Source: Martinezella rhizogenes
GTDB lineage: Bacteria; Pseudomonadota; Alphaproteobacteria; Rhizobiales; Rhizobiaceae
Assembly (NCBI RefSeq): GCF_027460065.1
Contig: NZ_JAPYZZ010000001.1
Location: 438,864-502,863, forward strand
Direction of reading: 5' to 3'
DNA: 64,000 nt
In this document: positions 37,201 to 45,472 of the stretch, one piece after another
Position numbering within the stretch: position 1 is the first letter of the stretch
How the letters are laid out: the number at the start of each line of letters is the position of its first letter
Position numbers and translations under genes: made by a program
Notes under the pieces: generated by a model
Database searches by the model: none
Told to the model about the DNA's origin: nothing
Seen by the model: only the letters and a program-made list of their open reading frames with translations

Positions 37201-38490
37201 ATGCGTTTGGGCGGGCGTTTGGCCGGAGCAATCGAAGTATTGGCGGATATTGAGGGACGCAGGCGTCCCGTCGCCGATGCGCTGAAGGATTGGGGTCTCG
37301 CCCATCGTTTTGCCGGCTCCGGCGACAGAGCCGCCATCGGCAACATCGTTTATGACGCGCTGCGCATGAAACTGTCGCACGCCTGGCTGATGGATGACGA
37401 CAGTGCCGCCTCGCTTGCCTATGCTGTCCTGCTGCGGCAATGGGGCAAAAGCTTTGCGGAACTGGCGTCGGAATTCGACGGCGATAAATTCGCCCCCGCT
37501 GCACCCGACGCGGAAAGGCAGCAGGCCTTTCTTTCCCGTTCACTTTCCGACGCACCGGCCTATATCCAGGGCGATATTCCCGAATGGGTTCAATCCTCCT
37601 TCGAAACGGCTTTCGGGGAGCGTTGGCTCGCCGAGGCACAGGCGCTCAACGAGCGACCGACCCTCGACCTGCGCGCCAACACGCTGAAGGCAACGCGGGA
37701 CAAGGTTCTGAAGGCGCTTGAGGAAAGCGGCGCGGAAGCCACTCGGATTGCCCGGCAGGGTGTGCGTATTCCCGCCGGTGAAGGCCCTTCCCGCCTGCCG
37801 AATGTCACCGCCGAACTCTCCTTCCAGAAGGGTTGGTTCGAGGTGCAGGATGAAGGCTCACAGATCGTCGCCGATCTTGCCGGTGCTCGCGAAGGTGAAC
37901 AGGTCCTCGATTATTGCGCCGGTGGTGGCGGCAAGACGTTGGCCATGGCCGCCAGCATGAACAATAAAGGTCAGGTCCACGCTTTCGATGCCGACCGCAA
38001 GCGGCTCGCGCCAATCATCGAGCGGCTGAAGCGGGCCGGTACGCGCAATGTGCAGGTGCATGACCGCGCAGCGGGCCTTGTTCCATTCCATGAAAAATTC
38101 GACCGCGTTCTGGTGGACGCGCCCTGCACCGGCACCGGAACATGGCGTCGCCGCCCCGACACCAAATGGCGGCTGACGGCGCGCAATCTGGAAGAGCGCG
38201 TGCAGCAGCAGGGCGAGGCGCTTTCGCAAGCCAAGGGTTTCGTGCGCCCCGGCGGCGAGTTGCTTTATGTCACCTGTTCGGTTCTACCCGAGGAAAACGA
38301 GCAGCAGGTCAAGCGCTTCTCCGAGGAAAATCCCGATTTCTCCATTGGCTCCGCACTGGAGCGGTGGCAGACGACGTTTGGCGATGATGCGAACAAACCG
38401 CATTCCTCTGATGGAAAGACAGTCACGCTGACGCCTGCAACCACAGATACGGACGGTTTCTTCTTCTGCTTGATGAAACGCAAAGCATAA
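37201..38490 (+). CDS. RsmB/NOP-type rRNA m5C methyltransferase
   Basis: The 429-residue protein has an N-terminal NusB-like helical part and a C-terminal SAM domain. The two cysteines of RNA m5C methyltransferases are C309 (VDAPCTGTGTWRR) and C359 (LYVTCSVLPEEN), and the SAM motif is VLDYCAGGGGKTLAMAA. It methylates a cytosine in 16S rRNA, C967 in E. coli RsmB; the site here is inferred. The ATG at 37201 follows AAGAAGAGG. A putative iron-responsive dyad and the imelysin operon follow. Confidence 0.92.
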   Translation: MRLGGRLAGAIEVLADIEGRRRPVADALKDWGLAHRFAGSGDRAAIGNIVYDALRMKLSHAWLMDDDSAASLAYAVLLRQWGKSFAELASEFDGDKFAPAAPDAERQQAFLSRSLSDAPAYIQGDIPEWVQSSFETAFGERWLAEAQALNERPTLDLRANTLKATRDKVLKALEESGAEATRIARQGVRIPAGEGPSRLPNVTAELSFQKGWFEVQDEGSQIVADLAGAREGEQVLDYCAGGGGKTLAMAASMNNKGQVHAFDADRKRLAPIIERLKRAGTRNVQVHDRAAGLVPFHEKFDRVLVDAPCTGTGTWRRRPDTKWRLTARNLEERVQQQGEALSQAKGFVRPGGELLYVTCSVLPEENEQQVKRFSEENPDFSIGSALERWQTTFGDDANKPHSSDGKTVTLTPATTDTDGFFFCLMKRKA

Positions 38491-38539
38491 AAGCCTATTT
38501 GCACGCAGCGATTTTACTTGAGAAATACCGCGCGTGCTT

Positions 38540-38568
38540 GTTTCAAAACATTCTAAACTAGAATGTTT
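38540..38568 (+). promoter_or_regulatory. candidate iron-responsive (Irr/Fur-family) operator upstream of the imelysin operon
   Basis: A perfect dyad has 10-base arms (AAACATTCTA at 38546-38555, complement at 38559-38568) around AAC. Its left part also reads GTTTcaAA-ACA-TTCTAAAC (38540-38558), two mismatches from the GTTTAGAA-N3-TTCTAAAC layout I recall for the rhizobial Irr ICE box. A TTGACA element (38567-38572) overlaps the right arm. It is 78 bases before the imelysin ATG. Confidence 0.6.
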
Positions 38569-38645
38569 GACACAAGTTTGTGATTGGGTCAGAACTCGCT
38601 GGCCGCAGCCTGACGTCTTTTCATGGCTGCACAAGGAGAGGGATC

Positions 38646-39923
38646 ATGATCCGCAAAACCATTCTTAGCGCGTCTTTCGTGCTTCTGGCCGCATCGGCGG
38701 CCTTCACCGCGCTTCCCGCGCAGGCTGCCACCGACGCTGCCGCCGTCATCAAGCATTATGCCGATGTCGCGCATGCCAAATACGAGGATTCGCTGACCAC
38801 GGCGAAGACGCTGGACAAGGCCATCGACGCGCTGATCGCAACGCCGAGCGAAGAGACCCTCAAAGCCGCGCGCGAAGCCTGGATCAAGGCGCGTGTTCCC
38901 TACCAGCAGTCGGAAGTCTACCGCTTCGGCAATCCGCTTGTCGATGCATGGGAAGGCAAGGTGAATGCCTGGCCGCTGGATGAAGGCCTGATCGATTATG
39001 TCGACGCCTCCTACGGTACGGAAAGCGACGAGAACGAACTTTACGTCGCAAACATCATCGCCAATCCGAAGATCAAGATCAGCGGCGAAGAGGTCGATGC
39101 CTCCAAGATCACCCCGGAACTGATCGAGAGCCTGCACGAGGCGGGCGATGTCGAAGCCAATGTGACGACCGGTTATCACGCCATCGAATTCCTGCTCTGG
39201 GGCCAGGATCTGAACGGCACCGGGCCGGGCGCGGGCAACCGCCCCTATACCGACTATGACAAGGCAAAATGCACGAACGGCCATTGCGACCGCCGCGCCG
39301 ATTACCTGAAATCCGCCTCCACCCTGCTGGTGAAGGACTTGCAGGAGATGGTGGATGCGTGGGCTCCTGATGGTGAAGCGACGAAGACGGTGGAAGCCGA
39401 TCCGAAAGCGGGCCTCACCGCCATTCTCACCGGCATGGGCTCACTCTCCTACGGCGAACTGGCTGGCGAGCGGATGAAGCTCGGCCTTTTGCTGCACGAT
39501 CCGGAAGAGGAGCATGATTGCTTCTCCGACAACACCTATAATTCGCATCTGAACGACGCCATCGGCATCGCTTCGGCCTATACCGGCGACTATACCCGCG
39601 TGGACGGCACGAAGATGACCGGCGCCTCGCTGGCGGAACTCGTTGGCGCCAAGGACAAGGCGCTGAACGACGAAATGACGGCGAAGCTGAACAAGACGCT
39701 CGACGCCATGCACGCAATGGAAAAGCGCGGCCAGACGGTTGAAGCCTATGACCAGATGATCGGCGAAGGCAACAAGGAAGGCAATGCCGTGGTTCAGGCG
39801 GCCATCGACGGTCTCATTGACCAGACGAAGACCGTTGAACGCGTCATCGCGGCGCTCGATCTCGGTAAGATCGAGCTTGAAGGCTCCGCAAGCCTCGACA
39901 ACCCGAACGCCGTCTTCAAATAA
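38646..39923 (+). CDS. imelysin-family (M75, ICMP/EfeO-like) periplasmic iron-binding protein
   Basis: The 425-residue protein has a signal peptide (cut near PAQA-AT, residue 27) and the imelysin motif GxHxxE as G176-Y-H178-A-I-E181 followed by FLLWGQDL. Also typical are REAWIKARVPYQQSEVYRFG and YTDYDKAKCTNGHCDRRADYL. Imelysins of this type (IrpA/ICMP) are periplasmic or outer-surface iron-acquisition proteins rather than peptidases. GGAGAGGG precedes the ATG at 38646. It is the first gene of a four-gene operon. A strong palindrome upstream suggests iron control. Confidence 0.92.
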   Translation: MIRKTILSASFVLLAASAAFTALPAQAATDAAAVIKHYADVAHAKYEDSLTTAKTLDKAIDALIATPSEETLKAAREAWIKARVPYQQSEVYRFGNPLVDAWEGKVNAWPLDEGLIDYVDASYGTESDENELYVANIIANPKIKISGEEVDASKITPELIESLHEAGDVEANVTTGYHAIEFLLWGQDLNGTGPGAGNRPYTDYDKAKCTNGHCDRRADYLKSASTLLVKDLQEMVDAWAPDGEATKTVEADPKAGLTAILTGMGSLSYGELAGERMKLGLLLHDPEEEHDCFSDNTYNSHLNDAIGIASAYTGDYTRVDGTKMTGASLAELVGAKDKALNDEMTAKLNKTLDAMHAMEKRGQTVEAYDQMIGEGNKEGNAVVQAAIDGLIDQTKTVERVIAALDLGKIELEGSASLDNPNAVFK

Positions 39924-39930
39924 GCGGCAA

Positions 39931-39958
39931 GGCGGGCCGCAATCCACTGCGGCCCGCC
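39931..39958 (+). other. intercistronic hairpin in the imelysin operon
   Basis: Perfect 10-base arms (GGCGGGCCGC and GCGGCCCGCC) with an 8-base loop fill the space between the imelysin stop and the next start, ending six bases before ATG 39964. No T-run follows. It could stabilise the first cistron or mask the second ribosome site. Confidence 0.7.
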
Positions 39959-39963
39959 ACCAA

Positions 39964-41505
39964 ATGTGCCTTCCGACCTCCATGGAATTGTCGCTGTCTC
40001 CGATCCGCAAGCCGTTTTTCTTCGCCGGGGCAGCCTGCCTTGTGGCCTCAGTGACGCTTGCCGCCCCGTTGCGTGACGACCTGACGGAGAAAGACCGAAG
40101 CCGCGTTCTGGCCGTCACTGCGCCAACAACCGATTTTACGAGACCGGAGCCCTTCGAGGCCATGTCCGGCGGCGCAACCACCAGCACCGGCAAGGCCGAT
40201 GGCAACGCATTTTCTCAGCCTTCCGCCACCATGCCTTTCGAGCGGAAGCAGGATTTCAAGCTCGGCAACGCGCTGTTCCAGAAGCTCTGGGTCTCCTCCC
40301 CCTCCTCCACGCAGGCTTCGGATGGGCTCGGCCCTTTCTATAACGCCCGATCCTGCCAGACTTGCCATGTGAAGGATGGCAGGGGCCGCCCGCCACTTGC
40401 CGGCGAAGACGCCGTTTCCCTGTTTCTGCGGTTGGCGCGACCGGCCCGGGACGAGACGGAACGGGCCGCGATTGCGCGCCGTGAGGTGCTGAATTTTCCC
40501 GACGAGACCTATGGCCGGCAGCTGCAGAATCTCGCCATCCCCGGCCTCGCCGCCGAGGGCAGGCCGGTCATCACCTACACTGAAAAGCCCGTGCGCCTAT
40601 CGGATAGCGAAGTGGTGTCGCTGCGCAAGCCCACTTATGCCGCTACGGACCTGAGATATGGCCCGCTCGGTACGGACACGACAGTTTCGGCCCGCATTGC
40701 CATGCCGACGCTCGGCCTAGGCCTGATCGAGGCCATTGCCGATGCAGATATTCTCGCCGGCGCAGACCCCGATGACAAAAATGGCGATGGCATTGCCGGG
40801 CACCCGGCCTGGGTCAAGGATCATCGCACCGGCGAGATAAAACTCGGGCGGTTCGGCTGGAAAGCGCAAAATGCAAGCGTGCGCGACCAGAGCGCCAGCG
40901 CCTTTTCCCACGATATCGGCATTTCCACACCGGATGCGCCGAATGCCTATGGCGATTGCACCGAGGCCCAGAGGGACTGTCTGGCCATGCCAACAGGCGT
41001 GCAGCCGCGGCTGGGGCCGGTGGAAGCGCCGGACCCGGTTCTTGATCTCGTGACCTTTTACACCGAAAACCTCGCCGTGCCACAGCGACGCAATGCCGAG
41101 GATCGGACCGTTCTTGAGGGCAAGCAGCTTTTCTATACATCCGGCTGCACGGCCTGCCATACACCAAAATTCGTCACCCGCCGCGATGCCGCGGACCCTA
41201 TGCATTCCTTCCAGCTGATCTGGCCCTATTCGGACTTCCTCCTGCATGACATGGGAGAGGAGCTTGCTGATGGCCAGCAGGTGGGGGAAGCCAGCGGTCG
41301 GCACTGGCGCACGCAGCCGCTCTGGGGCCTAGGTCTGACGCAAAGAGTGAATGGCAACGGCTTTTACCTGCATGACGGGCGGGCGCGCAGCCTGACGGAA
41401 GCCATATTGTGGCATGGCGGCGAAGGGCAAAAAGCGCGCGACGCCTTTGCCGCCTTGCAAAAATCCGACCGGCAGGCTTTGCTGGCTTTTCTGGAGTCTC
41501 TCTAA
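39964..41505 (+). CDS. di-haem DUF1111 (thiol oxidoreductase-like) c-type cytochrome
   Basis: The roughly 513-residue protein has two CxxCH haem c sites, C131-Q-T-C134-H135 (with GLGPFYNARSCQTCHVKDGRG around it) and C395-T-A-C398-H399, in the DUF1111/di-haem peroxidase-like layout. A hydrophobic segment FFFAGAACLVASVTLAA is a likely signal or anchor, so it acts in the periplasm. In other imelysin loci it is a conserved partner and may oxidise ferrous iron or pass electrons; this is inference. ATGs at 39964 and 39982 are both possible; no ribosome site is clear because a hairpin precedes them. Its stop overlaps the next start by one base. Confidence 0.9.
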   Translation: MCLPTSMELSLSPIRKPFFFAGAACLVASVTLAAPLRDDLTEKDRSRVLAVTAPTTDFTRPEPFEAMSGGATTSTGKADGNAFSQPSATMPFERKQDFKLGNALFQKLWVSSPSSTQASDGLGPFYNARSCQTCHVKDGRGRPPLAGEDAVSLFLRLARPARDETERAAIARREVLNFPDETYGRQLQNLAIPGLAAEGRPVITYTEKPVRLSDSEVVSLRKPTYAATDLRYGPLGTDTTVSARIAMPTLGLGLIEAIADADILAGADPDDKNGDGIAGHPAWVKDHRTGEIKLGRFGWKAQNASVRDQSASAFSHDIGISTPDAPNAYGDCTEAQRDCLAMPTGVQPRLGPVEAPDPVLDLVTFYTENLAVPQRRNAEDRTVLEGKQLFYTSGCTACHTPKFVTRRDAADPMHSFQLIWPYSDFLLHDMGEELADGQQVGEASGRHWRTQPLWGLGLTQRVNGNGFYLHDGRARSLTEAILWHGGEGQKARDAFAALQKSDRQALLAFLESL

Positions 41506-42626
41506 TGAACTTTGCCATGCGAAAAATTTCCGGCGTCATCTCCGTGCTGCTGCTTCTCACCACGCCGCCGGCAAAAGCGCAGGATGTGGAACTTTTGCCG
41601 CCGCCGCCACTCGACCCCGCGCAGGTGCGGGGCGTGATGGAAAAGGCGGTGAACGGCTTCATCCGTCCCGGTTATGACCACTTCCGGCAGTCTGCGGAGA
41701 CGCTGGAAGGCGGCATGAAGGCATTCTGCGCAGCACCCTCCAAAACGACGGAGGCGGCAGCACAGGCGGCTTTTACTGAAACGGTCTTGAACTGGTCGAC
41801 AATCGAGATCGTGCGTATCGGCCCTGTGATTGAGAAGAACCGCTTCGAACGCGTGCTTTATTACCCCGACAAAAAGGGTCTCGGACTGAAGCAGGTGCAG
41901 CGTTACCTTGCAGACAAGGATGAAAGCGTTACCACCGCCGACGGCCTGAAAGGCAAGAGCGTCGCGGCACAGGGGCTTGGCGCGCTGGAGTTCGTGCTTT
42001 ACGGCACCGGCGCGGATGAACTTCTCGACAAGAAGGGTGATTTCCGCTGCCGTTTCGGCGCCGCCATCGCCGGCAATATCGCCAATGTGGCGGCAGAGCT
42101 TTCCGACAGCTGGAACGCACCTGACGGTGCTCGGAAAAACTGGACGCAGCCGGGACCGGACAACCCCGTCTTTCGCGATGAACGCGAGGCGCTGGTCGCC
42201 CTGCTCGGTATTCTCGTGCACGGCGCAGAGGCGATCCGCGACCAGCGGATCGAGACCTTCTACAAGGGGCCGGACAAGGCGAGATTTCCCCGCACCGCCA
42301 TTTACTGGCGCTCAGGCCTGACCTGGAAGAGCGTCTCCACCAATATCAAGGCTGTGCAGACGCTCCTGCATACCGCCGACATGGTCGAACTCGTGCCGCC
42401 CGATCAGCGCTCCATCGTCAACTCCATCGACTTCATCGCCAAATCGATGATCCGCGTTGCTGCAACGATCGATACGGATGTGGAAAAGGCACTGGACAAG
42501 GACGACCAGCGCGCCAAGGTGGATTACCTGCTGCTCAACGGCAAGGACCTGATCTACCGTCTCAACGATCAGTATGGCGGCGCTATCGGCCTCAGCTCCG
42601 GCTTTTCCTTTGCTGACGGAGACTGA
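41505..42626 (+). CDS. second imelysin-family protein lacking the motif His
   Basis: The 373-residue exported protein (signal peptide MRKISGVISVLLLLTTPPAKAQ) aligns with imelysin over its length: LNWSTIEIVRIGPV and a core AAQGLGALEFVLYG. At the position of GxHxxE in the first protein it reads G-L-G-A-L-E, so Glu is kept and His is replaced by Gly. A strong acidic/aromatic loop YGGAIGLSSGFSFADGD ends the protein. It starts on the stop codon of the di-haem gene and runs into DUF1513. It probably pairs with the first imelysin rather than binding iron alike. Confidence 0.9.
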   Translation: MNFAMRKISGVISVLLLLTTPPAKAQDVELLPPPPLDPAQVRGVMEKAVNGFIRPGYDHFRQSAETLEGGMKAFCAAPSKTTEAAAQAAFTETVLNWSTIEIVRIGPVIEKNRFERVLYYPDKKGLGLKQVQRYLADKDESVTTADGLKGKSVAAQGLGALEFVLYGTGADELLDKKGDFRCRFGAAIAGNIANVAAELSDSWNAPDGARKNWTQPGPDNPVFRDEREALVALLGILVHGAEAIRDQRIETFYKGPDKARFPRTAIYWRSGLTWKSVSTNIKAVQTLLHTADMVELVPPDQRSIVNSIDFIAKSMIRVAATIDTDVEKALDKDDQRAKVDYLLLNGKDLIYRLNDQYGGAIGLSSGFSFADGD

Positions 42627-42629
42627 GTG

Positions 42630-43724
42630 ATGACCTCCGGCAGCAAGCGCATGCTGATCGACCGGCGCAGCTTCATCAAGGCGGCAGGTATTCCCTTCCT
42701 TGCCGCTCTCGCCCCGCAGTCGCTCCATGCGCTGGAACGCACCGACGCCGTCTTTGCCTCTGCCTTTCGCGCCCGTGATGGATCCTACGGCATTGCGACG
42801 GTGAGCGAGCGTGGCGAGATCATCGACCGCGTTGCGCTTCCCGCCCGCGCCCATGGAATGGCGACTAGCCATGCGACCGGTAGGACGGTGGCCTTCGCGC
42901 GCCGTCCCGGCACTTTCTTCATGGCGTTTGACCCCATGCGGCGTCAGGAGCCTGTCGTGATGCACGCGCCGGAGAACCGGCACTTTTATGGCCACGGTCA
43001 ATTCTCACCCGATGGCGCAATCCTTTATGCCAGCGAAAACGACTTCGACGGCAATCGCGGCGTCATCGGCCTTTACGACGCCCGGAGCGGTTTTGCCCGC
43101 ATCGGTGAATATGACGCGCATGGCGTCGGCACCCATGACATGACGGTGAGCGATGACGGAGGGCTGATCGTGATCGCCAATGGCGGCATCGAGACCCACC
43201 CGGATTTCGGCCGCACAAAGCTCAATATCGACAGCATGGAGCCGTCCCTCGTGCTTCTGGACGCCGCCACCGGCCAGCTGATCCAGAAACATGTGATGCC
43301 GGACCGGCTGCGACAGCTCTCCACCCGCCATGTCGATCTCGGCGATAACGGCCGCATCTGGTTCGCCTGCCAATATGAAGGACCGCGCAACGATCTTCCG
43401 CCGCTTGTCGGCCATTTCTCGAAGGGCGAGGATGTTGCCTTCGTCGATTTTCCGAAGGAAACGACGGTGCGGCTTGCCAACTACGTCGGGGCCATCGCCG
43501 TCAACCGGCGCGAAGGGCTGGTGGGTCTGACCTCGCCGAACGGCAACGCTGCCGTGACGCTCGATGCAAAGACGGGAAGTGTGGTCTCCGAGGTCAGCGT
43601 GCGGGAGGCGGCGGGCGTTGCGACGGCTACCGGCGGCATTGCGGTTTCCTCCTATGACGGATTTTTCGAGGCCGTTCGCAGCGACGTGGCCTGGGACCAG
43701 CATATCGTGCGCCTGTCCGGCTAA
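42630..43724 (+). CDS. DUF1513 Tat-exported beta-propeller protein
   Basis: The 364-residue protein has a twin-arginine signal, DRRSFIKAAGIPFLAAL (residues 11-27), and a repetitive beta-rich body with GHGQFSPDGAILYASENDF and GVGTHDMTVSDDGGLIVIANGG, as in DUF1513 WD40-like propellers. Tat export suggests folding or cofactor loading in the cytoplasm. GTG 42627 is also possible; ATG 42630 is preferred. It closes the imelysin operon. Function is unknown; a partner role in periplasmic iron handling follows from context only. Confidence 0.9.
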   Translation: MTSGSKRMLIDRRSFIKAAGIPFLAALAPQSLHALERTDAVFASAFRARDGSYGIATVSERGEIIDRVALPARAHGMATSHATGRTVAFARRPGTFFMAFDPMRRQEPVVMHAPENRHFYGHGQFSPDGAILYASENDFDGNRGVIGLYDARSGFARIGEYDAHGVGTHDMTVSDDGGLIVIANGGIETHPDFGRTKLNIDSMEPSLVLLDAATGQLIQKHVMPDRLRQLSTRHVDLGDNGRIWFACQYEGPRNDLPPLVGHFSKGEDVAFVDFPKETTVRLANYVGAIAVNRREGLVGLTSPNGNAAVTLDAKTGSVVSEVSVREAAGVATATGGIAVSSYDGFFEAVRSDVAWDQHIVRLSG

Positions 43725-43774
43725 AATACTGAAAAGGCAGGGAACAAAAGCGTGGTCCGCGCATTGGATGCGTC

Positions 43775-44227
43775 ATGAAGAATCTGGCCGTGTATATTGT
43801 TTTTGTGGTTGTCGTTGTCGCCATCGGGGCGTTGATCGGCGTCAACAATGTGCCGGGCGAATGGTATCAATCGCTGCAGAAACCATTCTTCAATCCCCCC
43901 AACTGGATTTTCGCGCCAGTCTGGACTGCGCTTTATGTGCTGATCGGCATCGCCGGCGCGCGGACGTGGATCAGGAAACCGATGGGGACGCGCATGCGCC
44001 TCTGGTTCACGCAGATGGTGCTGAATTTCCTGTGGTCGCCGATCTTTTTCGGCATGCAGAGCCCGGCCGGCGCGCTCGTCATCATCATCCCCATGCTGAT
44101 CTGCATCATCGCCTTCATCGCGCTGGCCTACCGTCGCGACCGCATATCCATGTGGCTTTTCGCGCCCTATGCCCTGTGGGTCGCCTTTGCCACGGTGCTC
44201 AACGCAAGCATCGGCTTGCTGAACTAA
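43775..44227 (+). CDS. tspO: TspO/MBR family tryptophan-rich sensory protein
   Basis: The 150-residue membrane protein has five hydrophobic segments and the TspO signature (WYQSLQKPFFNPPNWIFAPVWTALY). The conserved RxRxxFxxQxxLNFLWSPIFF region follows. TspO binds tetrapyrroles and in Alphaproteobacteria influences haem/porphyrin and oxygen-related regulation. It is 50 bases from the imelysin operon on the same strand, so it could share its promoter, but no evidence shows that. Start at 43775 is the only one that fits. Confidence 0.94.
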   Translation: MKNLAVYIVFVVVVVAIGALIGVNNVPGEWYQSLQKPFFNPPNWIFAPVWTALYVLIGIAGARTWIRKPMGTRMRLWFTQMVLNFLWSPIFFGMQSPAGALVIIIPMLICIIAFIALAYRRDRISMWLFAPYALWVAFATVLNASIGLLN

Positions 44228-44304
44228 TTCGCCTTACGCCCTTGCCTTGCCCGACGCCACGCGCCATGTCTGTCTGCGACAGGGCAGAAGCAGGCAGGTA
44301 GGCC

Positions 44305-44754
44305 ATGGAGATCACGGATCCCGGCGATTTTCGCCAGCGGATAGAAAGAAGCTTCGCGCGGCAGGGCGTGGTGCAGGCCATCAATGCCGAGATAAGCCGC
44401 ATCGAACACCGGCTGGTGGAAATAGAGCTGCCCTTCCATGAAAAGCTGACACAGCAGCATGGCATATTGCATGCGGGCGTCATCGCCGCCGGTCTCGACA
44501 CCGCCTGCACTTACGCCGCCTATACGATCATCGAACCGGAAGCATCGCTGCTGACAATCGAATTCAAGGTCAACCTCATGTCGCCGGGACGTGGTGAACG
44601 GTTTTTGTTTCGCGGCGAGATCATCAAGCCCGGCAACAATCTGATCGTGGCGGATGGTCGCGCCTATGCGCTTTCGGATGGGCCGGCAAAGCTGATCGCC
44701 TCCATGACGGGCACGATGATGGTGGTCAAGGGGCGCGAGGATATTAGCGGATGA
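44305..44754 (+). CDS. PaaI-type hotdog-fold thioesterase
   Basis: The 149-residue protein has the hotdog fold of PaaI/YiiD-like thioesterases: HEKLTQQHGILHAGVIAAGLDTACTYAAY, with the G-I-L-H-A-G turn that holds the catalytic region, then TIEFKVNLMSPGRGERFLFRGEI. It likely hydrolyses acyl-CoA or aryl-CoA thioesters; substrate unknown. Its stop overlaps the next gene's start (ATGA), so the two are coupled. Confidence 0.88.
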   Translation: MEITDPGDFRQRIERSFARQGVVQAINAEISRIEHRLVEIELPFHEKLTQQHGILHAGVIAAGLDTACTYAAYTIIEPEASLLTIEFKVNLMSPGRGERFLFRGEIIKPGNNLIVADGRAYALSDGPAKLIASMTGTMMVVKGREDISG

Positions 44755-45389
44755 GCTACCAGCTTTCGCATGTTGCGGATAAATCCGTTCTTTTCGTCAT
44801 GGCGGCTTCCGCAGAATACGGCCCCCATCTGCAGGCGCGCATCACGCCACTCATGACCGGGGTCGGCCCGGTCGAGGCGGCTATTTCGGTGACGGCCATA
44901 CTTGCCGGTCTCGATGCGGCCGACCATCTGCCTGACCTCGTCGTTTCGCTCGGCTCTGCCGGTTCGCGGACATTGGAACAGACGGGCATCTATCAGGCGC
45001 TTTCGGTTTCCTATCGCGATATGGATGCATCCGCCTTCGGTTTCGAAAAAGGGCGCACGCCGTTTCTCGATCTGCCCGCCGAAGTGGCACTGCCTTTGCG
45101 GATACCCGATCTTGCCGAGGCGAGGCTTTCCACCGGCGGCAACGTCGTTTCGGGAGATGGCTATGGGTCGATCGATGCCGATATGGTGGAAATGGAGACC
45201 TTTGCGGTCCTGCGGGCCTGCCAGCGCTTCGGAGTGCCCCTCATCGGCCTGCGCGGTATTTCCGACGGCAAGGCCGATGTGAACCATGTGGATGACTGGA
45301 CGGAGTATCTCGATATCATCGATGAAAAGCTCGCCGATGCCGTCGACCGGCTCTGCCGCGCCATCGAAGATGGTGTGATTGCCCTTTGA
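44751..45389 (+). CDS. 5'-methylthioadenosine/S-adenosylhomocysteine nucleosidase family protein
   Basis: The 212-residue protein fits the PNP-UDP phosphorylase fold: PLMTGVGPVEAAISVTAIL, DLVVSLGSAGSRTLEQ, and the conserved ADMVEMETFAVLRACQRFGVPLIGLRGISDGK, which holds the purine-nucleoside Glu and catalytic Asp. It cleaves MTA/SAH-type nucleosides, serving methyl-cycle salvage. Its start overlaps the thioesterase stop. It could instead be a hopanoid-type nucleosidase, but the VEMETFA motif favours MTA/SAH. Confidence 0.88.
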   Translation: MSYQLSHVADKSVLFVMAASAEYGPHLQARITPLMTGVGPVEAAISVTAILAGLDAADHLPDLVVSLGSAGSRTLEQTGIYQALSVSYRDMDASAFGFEKGRTPFLDLPAEVALPLRIPDLAEARLSTGGNVVSGDGYGSIDADMVEMETFAVLRACQRFGVPLIGLRGISDGKADVNHVDDWTEYLDIIDEKLADAVDRLCRAIEDGVIAL

Positions 45390-45472
45390 AACCTCGCGAT
45401 TTTCGCAAATTTCCGCCGTTTGACACCCGCTTCCGGGTTGCCTAAAGCCCCGCTTTTCTTTAAAGGCTCGCC

